From Pelargonium tetragonum (taxonomy: Eukaryota; Streptophyta; Magnoliopsida; Geraniales; Geraniaceae), in assembly GCA_036897445.1 (NCBI GenBank), contig JAYMTL010000094.1, forward strand, positions 1 to 64,000: a DNA stretch of 64,000 nt, given 5' to 3'. Shown here in pieces: positions 53,441-64,000 of this stretch (position 1 is its first letter; each line of letters begins with the position of its first letter). The notes under the pieces were generated by a model that saw only the letters and a list, made by a program, of their open reading frames with translations, made no database searches and was not told the origin of the DNA. The position numbers and the translations under genes are program-made.

Positions 53441-56400
53441 GAACGCAGAAATTTCTTTCTTTAATAGGCTGCTTCAACTTAAACTTCAGTTCAGGAAGAA
53501 AATATTACACAGAAAAACGCTAAAAAGGGTAAAGATCGGGGAATCCTTAACGTTACGATCTGGAACACTTTACCCTTAGTACTGGGTGTCCCGTAGGGTG
53601 CTCTTTTCTTTCATACATAAGAAACGCAAAACTTTGAGATCCAGAGTCGATTGTGGGGCTAAAGGGGTCTTTAAAGTTTTAGTAGGTTACCCGTCCGTCG
53701 AAAAAGAATTTACGCATTAGCTAGTGGATTGTAGTCAAGAAGTTCTCTGTTTTATGAGTTACATACAAGAGATTCCGTACTAACTCAGAGAAGCCTTAGT
53801 TTTTCTAGTGACAGCTAATAAATAGGCATAATTTTATTAGAGAAAGAATAAAAAAAAGGAGAAATTCTCGCTTATCCTATGCTTTGATGATAAACTTTTA
53901 TAAACTACTAACTCATACACAAAAAAGAAATGTATAGCCTTACTTATACTAGGAAAGAACTCGGGATAAAGATCGCAAGAAAATAACCGCCAAAGTTAGG
54001 GATTCTAAAGCACCCTTTAACTACTTGTTTGGATGAAAATGAATTTCCTTTTAGCTTTTGAGTTAAAATTGGATTAGTCCTCCTCGTAATAGCCTTTACT
54101 GGCCTTTCCAATTATAGGGATAGAGTTGCGCTAAAGAATTTCATATCTTAATGCCAAGTGAATTTATAAGGAATCCCAAAGCGCTATTAAAATGAAAAGC
54201 TTTGACCCGAAAAAAGCAAAGAGTAGCTCCAAGGACAGGATTTTCGTGTTAAAAACCCCGTAGAATAGACGCTACTATAAACCTAGGGTACTCTCAATAT
54301 AAGTAAACTTTTTAGCTTTTGTGTATTTAAGGGGTAAGAAATTTTATAGAAGTTCTTCCTCAAATTCAAGGTATCCTTCATTCTAAATGGGTTTTGATAT
54401 ACTACAATTCGTTAAGCTCAAAGGGAAATTCCACGTTTTAATCTTTCTAGTTAAGGGGCGTTAAATGTTTGCTTATATTTTTCAAATGTAGTTATCCAGA
54501 GTCCCGAAGTCAATATTGTCTCGCTTAGAAGAAATTTTTAAGTGAAGAAAAACCTGTGCAGTCGTAACCTTTTGTGGATTACATTGTTCATGATATTATT
54601 GAAAACGAAACTCACGTCAATTTGTCAAAAAGTGAAAAAGTCTAGTAATAAAAAGAAAAGGGTATTTTGTGCTAAACCAGAGAACCCTTAGAATATTTCT
54701 TTTCGGTGTCTTTTCAAGTAACATCAGATAAAAAGCTCTTGGAATTTTCATTTTCTAATAGGACAAACTTCTTCCTTTTAGTTTTCATATGTGCTTAGTA
54801 CCCAAGTTTAGACATATATTAAAATCTTCCCCTGTCTTAATCTCATCTCTTGAAAAGCGCATAATATTGAGGGGGCAAAGTAAATCAAGAGAAGTTAAAA
54901 CAGAAACCTTAAAAAGGAGCTGTAACTATTCACGTGAATAGGTTTTTTCCTTTTTACGAAACTATTATACTGGAGTGCTGGCAATGCCTTTTATCTAATT
55001 TCATCTAACCGGATTACCTAACTATTTACTCTTAAGTTTAAGTTATCTATTCAGTTCTTTCTTAACTTATTAACCAAGGGTTCCCTCATGTGGTCCTTGC
55101 CATGCATTAAAAAAAAATTAACAAATTTTATGCTTCTAATCAATCCGGAGTCTTCCTTGATAAGGTTTCATTTCGAAACAAATCTGTAGAGTTACTTTAT
55201 AAAAAAGCAAGCCAAGCCCTTAAAATCTTTTTGGACATAGCTTAGGCTAGTTTTTAATTCCTTGTAATTACCTATAGTTTTAAGGCTCAAATTTTTGTAA
55301 TACCCTTATTGAAGTCACAATAATATCTAAATTTTAAAGAAACCCTTTTGTAGTATCAAAGTCTTATAAGTTACTCCATAGGGATATTCGTAAGGATTTC
55401 CTGGATTGTGAGATAATAGGGGTTCTTAAATGAAATCTATTGTAAAGCCTCTTTTATAACGCGCTGCACTTAAGGGATTCCCCGTTCTGCATTTCCAAAA
55501 TTTACTGAGGGGTTTTTATACTTTTGAAGTTCCCGACGGATGTCAAATCCTTGGATTGGAAGGGGTCTTTGTAGCTATAACTGAGTGTAGCTCCATGAAA
55601 ACTAGAGAATTACTCGGAATACTGCCCAAAAACAAGATCTCAGAATTAAGGTAAGGGAAAGGGGTGAGTCTTTTGATTAAATAAAACAGGGGAGAAATGT
55701 GTTTGAATTTTTTAAACAGTATTGCACAAAAAGAAAATAAGAGGTCTCTATTTCTTAATACTTTATTATTAGCTTGTGCTCTGTATAGATAGCTGGCGTA
55801 TCTTACTAGAACTTTCTTTGTAATACCAAACTAAGAGTAACCCTTCTTTGGATTCTTGGATATCTGATTAAATGTACAACTTCTGAGGATACACGAGAAT
55901 TTTGTTGATAGTCTTATAAACTCAAGGAGGCTCCTAGTCGAGTAGGGCAAGCATTGGTTTTTCATATGGCAGTAGCAAGTATTCCTGTTAGGGATTAAAG
56001 CATTAACTATATTGTTTATAGAATATTAAAAACGAGTTTAGAGCTAGACCAACGCAAGGTCGTACTATGAAAGAAAGATTTTAAGATTTGACTTAAAAAG
56101 CTTACGCCAGATTTTTTAATTATACCCCTAAAAAGGAAGTAATATTCCTGGGGATAAGTACGACGTTTCATAAATTAAAAAGAGCACTTCCCTTTCCTCC
56201 ACCCAAATCCGTATTTTTAAGGAAAATCTTAACTTAGGTGCTTCTAATTGAATATTTTGAAAAAGTATACAACTATGCAGGGCTGAGATAAAGACCCCTA
56301 ATATGGGACTCCCCCTAGGCTATAGCTCCCCTTGAAAATTTACCGCGGGGCGACTCTGTACAGTCAAAACAAAAATTTATTAGACCTATTTGACTTTTCA

Positions 56401-56970
56401 TTACTTTTCTTAAAAACCTTTGAGATAGGCTTATAAGATAGGGATTCTCTTTAGATGAATTTTCTGGAGATATTTATAGCGGATTGGCCTATAACCTATA
56501 TGGGCTCGCTTATCCTAGTAAATCCTTATTATATTCCCGTCCTTAACCCACGACCTTGGTATTGGATATAACCCCTTGATTAGTCAACTTCCCCTATTGA
56601 AGGTAGTTGGAGGCTCGCAAACTTTCTGTTAAAAGAGTCCCTCAAAGAGGTAAAACTATGCCTGGGTTATTTATTGGACACTATAAGGGAGACTTTTTTA
56701 CTGCTCGTAAGCTTCTATTTATATAGTTATATAGAATGAATATTGTTTTTCTATAAGACTCCAAGCCAAGCTAGAACTAATCTAATATCTAATACAACGG
56801 AATGCCTTGCTCTTACCTAGGTTTAACCTACACCGCAACCCACTTATGCTTATGAAACGAAAAGGATATTATGAACTTGCTAAGATAAGATTCTTCAACG
56901 GGGCTATCTTGTTAAAGGGAAGAATTACTTAGATAAAGAGGTTTTCTTATACTATTGAAATCTAGACTTT
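53441..56970. other. Decayed background, no gene recognised
   Basis: Typical background. A 16-base palindrome, ctattcacgtgaatag (54926-54941), contains CACGTG; one or two of this size are expected by chance in the window. Confidence 0.5.
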
Positions 56971-56975
56971 GAGAA

Positions 56976-57069
56976 GGAGAGATAGCAAGGGGTCCTTACT
57001 CTTTTACATTCGGTAACAGAAAAGATAATGGATACTTCGGTCATGGGTTCAAATCTTATTCTTATTTCA
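56976..57069 (+). other. Class II (serine-type) tRNA-like relic
   Basis: It starts ggagagatagc, as many serine tRNAs do, and 70 bases later has tcatgggttcaaatctta (57041-57058), a T-arm/B-box. The total of about 93 bases suits a long-variable-arm tRNA. The acceptor strands pair poorly and no anticodon arm could be drawn with confidence. A decayed tRNA or SINE head is possible; chance is also possible. Confidence 0.2.
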
Positions 57070-57364
57070 CAGGATTTCCTTCTACTCAAAAGGAGAAATT
57101 TTGTTAAAGTTTTTATCCATATGTTTTGATTGACCAGCCCAAATGAATCTTGTAAAGTGGATGCATTAGAGCTTTATCTCGTAAGTGTAAGACAAATTCC
57201 AGGTGTAAAATTCTTTATGATATTCCTTTTATTGACTGTTTGTAAGTAATAAGAAAGATGTTCTGTACAGATAAGACTCCTTTTCTTTTGGAAGTTTCCT
57301 TTGGGTATAGCTTTTGTCCAAATAAAGTTCTTTTAAACCTCCTTTTGAGTAAACTTTAGCGGGA

Positions 57365-57400
57365 TTTATATATATACTTATATAGAAATATATATATATA
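57365..57400. repeat. TA-rich microsatellite
   Basis: Interrupted TA dinucleotide tract: two (TA)n runs separated by cttatatagaaa. Prone to slippage, no other role seen. Confidence 0.8.
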
Positions 57401-60400
57401 GAAGTTGTTGCTTATATCTCCAGGTTTATAGAGTTTATTTTGAACCCGACATAAGTATTTCCCAGCCGTCGATTTAAAGAAATTAAGGGGGCATCCTCTG
57501 TAAAGTAAGCACTAAAGTTTTGTATCTTGATAAGGGTATAAATTCCATTCTAGTTTGTGTACTCAAGAGAGTTTTGCTTTGCGTTCAGTTAGCCGGTTTC
57601 GTCGATTCAGGATGCTGTGATAAGTAAGTATTTTCGAGAAAAGAGAGAAGGGAATAACTAGTGTTTTTTTACAAAGTAAAGACTGCTTTGATCTTTCAAT
57701 TAAGTAACCTAACCTGCCCACGCAGAAGAAATTAACATATTGTCGAGATTTTCTCATATAAAGTAATCATACTAAAGGAATGTATAAAATTTTCTTAGGG
57801 AGACCCAGTTACAAATTAATTAGTAAACTCTTGTTGGTTCCTTTGTTTTCAAAAATGATTAAGGAAAACTTCGCATATTGGTTCGAGAACCCCCTTTTTG
57901 CGGGTAGTAAAGTTAAATAGGAGTTTCCACGGCCTTTAGAATAGAATTTAGTCAGATAAGGCGGGGTCCAGCTCATAATTTTCATAATTGAAAATCTGAA
58001 ATATCTAGTACTTTAGTGGCTGGCGTGTTCAAACGGGGTTTATCTAAGGGTGATACAAATCCTTCTAGTGCTTTACTAAGTTAACTTCAGTACAAGGTGT
58101 TACTAAATTTAAAGAAACTGCGGGGTCCTTGTAAGGAAAAGGAGAGCCTAGAAATAAGTAACCTTAGTACATATATATTGAGTAAGCGGGATTAGAAAAA
58201 GAGGATAACCCGAACCGAAGCGAAGTTAGAAATTTATATTAAAATTAGTTCTACTCATATCTTGCTGGAATAATTTAATCTGAACTTGGATTGGAGTTGT
58301 GAACAAGCGGGGGTTGTATGGCCTTTCAGTAAAGGTACTCGGTTTTACGTGTTACTGAATTCGAACCTTTGATATTTCATTTCGTTCGCGACTATTCGTT
58401 TTACTACATTTTGACATAGAATTTCCTTGGTTTTCCATAGGCTTTTTGTTCCACAAAGGGCTTATAGCTCTAACTTAGAGTCTTTTTTAAGTATCAATTT
58501 ATGAGAGACTTTAACTTTTTATAAGGAAACGGGATATATCGGGGCAAGTTTTTGCAAAAAAATCCCCCTTTGAAGCTATGAAAACTCTAATTTATTAGGC
58601 TACCCGCAACTGTGCCTTTACCCAGTAGGCCCCTCTCTTTCCAAGTTTCTATAAAGGAAAAACTAGAAAGCTCGCGCATTTCTATATTTCTATAATAGTC
58701 AAGATCTTTGTCTCGAATTGACTCTAGCATGAAAATTTCTATTTGTTTATAAGGCAAGTAGTATACGCTCCAATAAAAAAAACCTTTTATTTCAGAGATT
58801 GGCCCTTAAGTAAAGGCTTTACTAGTAAAGCTGTAATCCTATTAGGAATTTGATTATAGCTTACAAAGCAGAATCTCCTATAAATTTTTGTAAACTCTAG
58901 GGACACCGCGCCTTAAAATCCGGTAGGGACCCATATACTGGAACCTAAAAAAGGAAATATAATAAGACTCGCTAATTGCATTTAAAACCCTCTATTCAGG
59001 GATAGATATAAGCTAGTACCGGACTTTTGAAAAAAAAAGTACCCTGTAAGTAGTATAAGTAATAAGTAAGCGGATTTTTTTGTAGTAGGCTATGTCTAAT
59101 ATCTTTGCCGTTCTATTATTTTCTACCTATGCGAAGGGACTTTATGTTTCGTTTATAAGAAATCGGGATCTTAATCATTCAGATTCCATCTAAACTAAAA
59201 GACTTTTACGGGTAAATCTTTCTCTTGGTTAAGACTACTACGTTACTTCAAAAAGCATAGTTTTTCTTGGCGAAGGCAGGATTTCCGCTGAGATCACGAG
59301 TCTCGTGAGTTTACCCGTTACTCTGCGACCCTAATTAGTCAATAAAGCATATACAACTAGATCCTTGAATAACAAAGACTTTATCTAAGAGGATTTCCCA
59401 GGAGGATACTATACCTAGATAAAACCCTTACTAGATAGACCTCAAGGCTTACATACAAAAAAACCAAAAAGACTCTTTTTTTAAGACTTAATTCCGCCTT
59501 TGTTAAAGGAGAACCCCTTTGTATACACTTTGACTTTATATCTTATTGGGCAAAGTAAAGCGTAAATATTTATTGTAAAGGCTAGAGCTTTAAGTTCTAC
59601 ATGATACCGAGTTTGACTAATATTCGCCTTAGAATACCTGGGTCCCTCTAGGGGGATACTCCTGGAAGGGACTGCAGCAGTTTACAGACCTAATAAGGTA
59701 AAGCAAAAAGCTTAGAATAGCTATATAGCCAAGGCTTCCCTTATAGTAGGTTGTTAAGAGGAAAGCTTCGGGTATAGTTAAGAAGAGAGGTATAGCTTTT
59801 ATTTTAAGAAAAGAGGTTTTCAGATAGAGAAAGCCGGGTCAAATCGCAAGTATTGTCCTCTAGTTATTTTACCTTAAACAGGAAACTTTGGTAACTAAAG
59901 CGCGGGAAACAGGCCTAAGGGGAGTTAACTCGTAATTAAAAAAGGTTGTTGCGTGTTAAACGGCAAAGATTTCTTCGAGCCGTAAAGATACAAACTTTCA
60001 TATTTGAGAGTGAAAAATTTTTGATAAGTTTTTTATAAAAACTAAATCTTAAAGTATCTTTTCTTAGTTTCTTTTTTGGAGGGCGGTCTAAGGGTTTAAC
60101 TTTTCGGTATTCTTATCCGGGCTCTTTCAGGAGTTTGACTTAGTAGAATAGGTTTAAAAGAGCTTTCTAGTCATGCTAATGTATATAGAGACTTCTCCTT
60201 GTTTAGAGCATCCTTTTGAGGAAACTTTATAGTAGTTGCAATAAGACTTATTTATGAAAATATCTTCCTTTAAAAAGTCTTAATAGGTCAGTTCGCTCGG
60301 TCCTAAAGAAAAAGTTCAGTCAATAGTCACTAATTGGACGTTTAAGATACCCTTCATTTTGTGTTTAACGGGGCGTATCTTGTTGTGAAGTTGTTTTCTG

Positions 60401-63400
60401 AAATTTAATAAGAGAAGATGCCTTTGTCAACAATTAAACTATGACTTTTACTTAAGCGTTTTCTATTCCCTTTTAGCTTGCCAGTACCATTAAAACTCAG
60501 CTAAATGTATGCCATTTTGTAAGAGAGGGAGTATCTTCATTTATGGTATTTAGTGTTGATTGTTACACAAAAGCTTTCAACTAAGACAGACTTTTAAAGT
60601 CTTTCCTTTTAGTACATATACAAGTTGCAATTAGAATTCTGAGATAAGTGTGCCCAAGTTAACATCTTTTACTTTAATTACCCGCTTAAGGCTTTAACAC
60701 TGGACTTCCTTCTAGGTCTGGACCTTCCACACATGAGAGTCTAAATAGCATACCCCTGAGCTCGTAAACCTAAAGCAAGTAGTTGTCTGTCACAGATTAA
60801 GGATTCCGAAATTCCTTAGCAGTTTAGTAAATGTGGAGCAAACTAAATTAAGAGCACTAGTACGAGGTAATGATTTAATTTTAAGGTTTATTAGTTAGTT
60901 ATAGGGTTTCCTTTAAGAGAAATATATACAACTTGGAACCTCTGGGTTAAAACCTTCGATAATAGAGCAGCCTAGGAGTCTTCTTGGTATTTCTTTTCAT
61001 CTAAAAACCTTTCGGCGAAACCTTTGTTTACTCTTTAATAAGCTTTTTTGTAAGCAGGTCCTCCTTAAAAAGAGTAATATAGAAATTTTTTCCTTCGCTT
61101 CAGTTTTCCATACAGTGCTAACTACTAGGTTTCTTGTTTTGTAACCTATACTTTTAAGTTAAAATAGGGTAGTACTTTCAATAGGAAAGGGCCCTTTATT
61201 AACTTTCTCAGCTCGATAAGGGATTGGGTTTTATTGAAAGTCTTTCCTTTTTTATTTTACAGAAGCATACATCTACAAGATCCAATTCAATTTCAATTTG
61301 ATTAGACAAAAAAGGTCCATAGAACAGTAAGCTTCTACCCTTTTTCAGGCTCAGGACAAGCGATTAATTATACAATATAAGTAGACATTGACAGTACCTA
61401 AATATTAGGTTAGGATGCCCCCTTCTTAGTCGCTTTTCCGCACAGTATTTTTACTAAGATAATTCCGAGTGGGTATTCTTATACAAAATATTAAGACATT
61501 AAGAGAATAAATAACTCAAGCATGGGTAAGAAAACTAAGGAGCTCGTTTCTAGGTCTTCAAAAAGGGTAAATTTGCACAAGAAAGGCACTATGTCAAAAG
61601 GTCTCTTCTCCCTAGTATAGTAGCTTGTACAAATTAGGGAATATAACAGGAAAATCTTTCATTACTATTCTATACATTAATATCTGCGACCGAGGTATGT
61701 AAAGTAACCGGTTCTTTACAATTTTAATTAGCTCCTAGAGAAAGGGGTCTTCCTGAATAAGGCAGGTCGGGTTTTTCGAATAACTTTAATTGAAAATCCC
61801 TTAGCGTTGACTATTGTCGGTTTTTAATTATCTAGAAACTCTTTTCGAGAGAAACCCCTTAAAATATCTTCCAAGGTTATACCTATTTGCCTTTCATAAC
61901 CCAAGAGATTTCACTAAAAAGAAAACGAGGACCTCTAGCAAGGAATACAAGGGATTTCTTATATGTCATGTAAAGGTTTCCGCTTTTTAACTAAGGTAGA
62001 AGAATTTTCTTGCTAAGCTAAAAACTCAAATACAGGGTTTATAACTTCAGCAGAATTTATAAAAGTCCTTTTAGCTACCCTAAATTTATATTGAGAATAG
62101 AAAGGTATCAAAGCGCAGGCTGTTAGAGGTGAGTCTTATCTTTCAGAAGCAGAGTTATCCATCAATAGGAAAGATGTATCATAGTTAGGTATATACTAAC
62201 CTTCATGTAGCTTGCTATAGGTTTGGAGAATTTCAATGTAAATGAAGAATTAGAAAATTGACGGTACAATCCCTATAAAGCCTGTGTTGAAGGAAAAACA
62301 TGGACACCCTTTTATTACACTAGAAGAGCCCCTATTTTAATGAGTTTAACCCCTTACATGTGATACAACGAGACAACTTTGTTATTTTGCCCTATTTTTT
62401 CTTAAAACCGTCTCTTCTTTTCTAACGCACTCCGCCTAGTTTCGAATAGTAAAGATAAGGGGTTCTTTCTAGGGAGCCGATTCTTTTAATTAAGAATTCT
62501 AGTTTTACTAGTAGTTTAGTGAATACAATTTTCTTTAACTAAACCGGTTTTTCAAACTTATCTTATAGATAGGCTAGATAGGCACAAGACCCCTGCGCTG
62601 GCCTGAAAAAGCCTAAATCAAGTGCGTATAAATCCAGAAAATCATGATATGATAGGTTTTAACAAAAAGAAGGGGTCTAACACTACGCTAAATACACTAT
62701 AAAGCTTTCCAATGGATCGGGGTAAAGAAGTCAAAAACAAATTTAGATAAGAGGATCCTTAGTGGAACGGATCTTAAACCCGCGGTTCTTAATACCATAT
62801 ACTAATACTATAGTTTTTCTTTCTATATATTTTAATATGAGTTCCTTATATAGTAGATTCTGTAAAAATTGAATCTTCTTCAATATAACCCTTTACTGTG
62901 TCTATCTTTTTCTAGTAGTAGGCAATTTTAGGGTCAAATTGTTGATAAACCCAGAGAATCGTGGGAAATGAACCCTTTTACTAGAAGTTCTAGTATCTAG
63001 AATAGGTACCTATAATTATACTGGGACGCTGCATCTCCTACCGCGGTATACAAGTTAAGAGTGCCGTGTTTAATTATTTGTTTTGAACCATTAAACCTCC
63101 TCTGGTTATCTATTAGTCTTGTGGAGAATTTAAGGTATGTCCAACAATCTCAAATTATCTCTTGGAGTAGATTAATGCTTAGATTCCTAAACCATAGGTA
63201 GAAGTTCTGGTATTTCAGTAGAAACTTCCTATTATTGCGTGGTTTTTTTACGTTTCCCTTGCTTTCTGTTTTATTTATCCTTTTTTTTATGTATCTACAC
63301 GAGAGGTAATCATATAAATAATAGGTATGTCTCTAATTAAAGTAGGTGTTGGGATGACGAGGGTATCCCCTTAACTTAGTTTACTAAGCCGTGTCGGATA

Positions 63401-64000
63401 ATAATAGTGAGGAAAAAGCAGTTACCGATCTCCTGAAGAATTCTAAATATTAGCTCACAAGGGATTCTTTCTTGAAGGATCCATAAAAAATATGGAAGAG
63501 TACTCCTACAATTCAAGGAAGCAACCAAAATTCCTACTTTCAATTCCGTATAGGACTAAAATAAATAGCTAAATTAAAGGTAATTTTGTGTAGTATCACT
63601 TCAAGAAAACGAACAATAACTTATTACATTAAAATTGTAGTTTTTATGGATTCCACTGATACCCAAGCAACTACGGAATTAGAGTTTACTTTAGTAGAAC
63701 ACATAAGTTATATTTGCATTAGTCATCTACCCCTCTAAAATTAGCAAACAATTTTGTATAGTTTTATGCCAAACCTTTGAGACTAGAGCGGCGAATCTTG
63801 GAAAATACCTGGTTAAGTCATTGTAAATTAGTACAGAATCGGGACTAGACAAGGGGACTTCTATTCAGAAACTTGTTTAAGCTAACAAGATACACAAAAA
63901 TGGGCCGGGGTTTCGTACGGAATTGTGCTTTACTTGCTTTTCTATCTTTTCGTTTTATATGAGGTTTTTTCTTTGCAAAGATACTACCAAAATTGTTACG
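57401..64000. other. Decayed background, no gene recognised
   Basis: A 64-codon minus-strand frame at 57563-57757 has no motif. Around 63320-63430 the texture becomes less run-rich (gatgacgagggtatcccctt), which may mark the edge of another old insertion, but no repeat partner was found in the window. Confidence 0.45.

Larger units (their letters stand above)
1..64000. other. AT-rich gene desert with RIP-like mutation pattern
   Basis: Seen: no ATG-started frame over 98 codons in 64 kb; GC about one third; TAA and TAG abundant in all frames. Hand counts over five spaced 60-base lines give TpA:ApT about 41:24 and (CpA+TpG):(ApC+GpT) about 19:31. Known: RIP in filamentous ascomycetes mutates CpA to TpA on both strands of duplicated DNA, and the usual thresholds are TpA/ApT above 0.89 and the second ratio below 1.03; both are passed here. 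Inferred: an AT-rich heterochromatic block made of old mutated transposon sequence. An organellar spacer is an alternative, but 64 kb with no organellar gene makes it unlikely. The sample is small and only a full count would settle the values. Confidence 0.6.

Noticed and set aside
54926-54941. 16-base palindrome containing CACGTG
   Set aside because: One or two palindromes of this size are expected by chance in 64 kb, and there is no gene nearby to regulate.
1-64000. Organellar genome (plant, algal or fungal mitochondrion, or plastid)
   Set aside because: No organellar protein gene, rRNA or intact tRNA in 64 kb, and the CpA/TpG loss fits RIP better.
1-64000. CRISPR array, telomere repeats or long tandem arrays
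   Set aside because: No regularly spaced direct repeats and no TTAGGG-type tracts were seen.

Overview
The window is a gene desert. In 64 kb no reading frame starting at ATG exceeds 98 codons on either strand, and no intact protein gene, rRNA or convincing functional tRNA was recognised. GC is about one third by eye. The dinucleotide pattern is skewed. In five 60-base lines counted by hand (5041, 20041, 33001, 45001, 61021) TpA:ApT is about 41:24, and (CpA+TpG):(ApC+GpT) is about 19:31. TpA excess with CpA/TpG loss is the signature of repeat-induced point mutation (RIP), and it turns CAA, CAG, TGG and TGA into TAA or TAG. With the decayed retroelement pieces, this suggests an AT-rich heterochromatic block (isochore, pericentromere or subtelomere) of a filamentous ascomycete. 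The taxon is inference; nothing names a genus.

Layout: most of the window is featureless decayed background. Shorter patches of different texture look like remains of separate insertions. They are: the end of an LTR retrotransposon at about 1.3-1.6 kb with a diverged direct copy at 16.3-16.6 kb; a block at 8.9-9.5 kb with a coding-like frame; an LTR-like patch at 18.8-19.3 kb; a purine-rich coding-like patch on the minus strand at 23.4-23.8 kb; a pyrimidine-rich patch at 41.6-41.9 kb; a LINE reverse-transcriptase relic on the minus strand at 43.9-44.8 kb; and a visibly less mutated block at 50.4-53.1 kb. That last block holds a 73-codon open stretch resembling a helix-turn-helix. Three tRNA-like scraps lie at 6.2, 40.9 and 57.0 kb.

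No genes work together here. The LINE relic is the best protein-level identification: four reverse-transcriptase blocks lie in the expected order, with good spacing for the first two. The other coding-like patches are unidentified. No new functional system is visible. The items most worth checking are the 50.4-53.1 kb block, the open stretch at 23.6 kb, the LTR pair, a perfect 22-base palindrome at 51.13 kb and the over-represented GGRNTCC motif.
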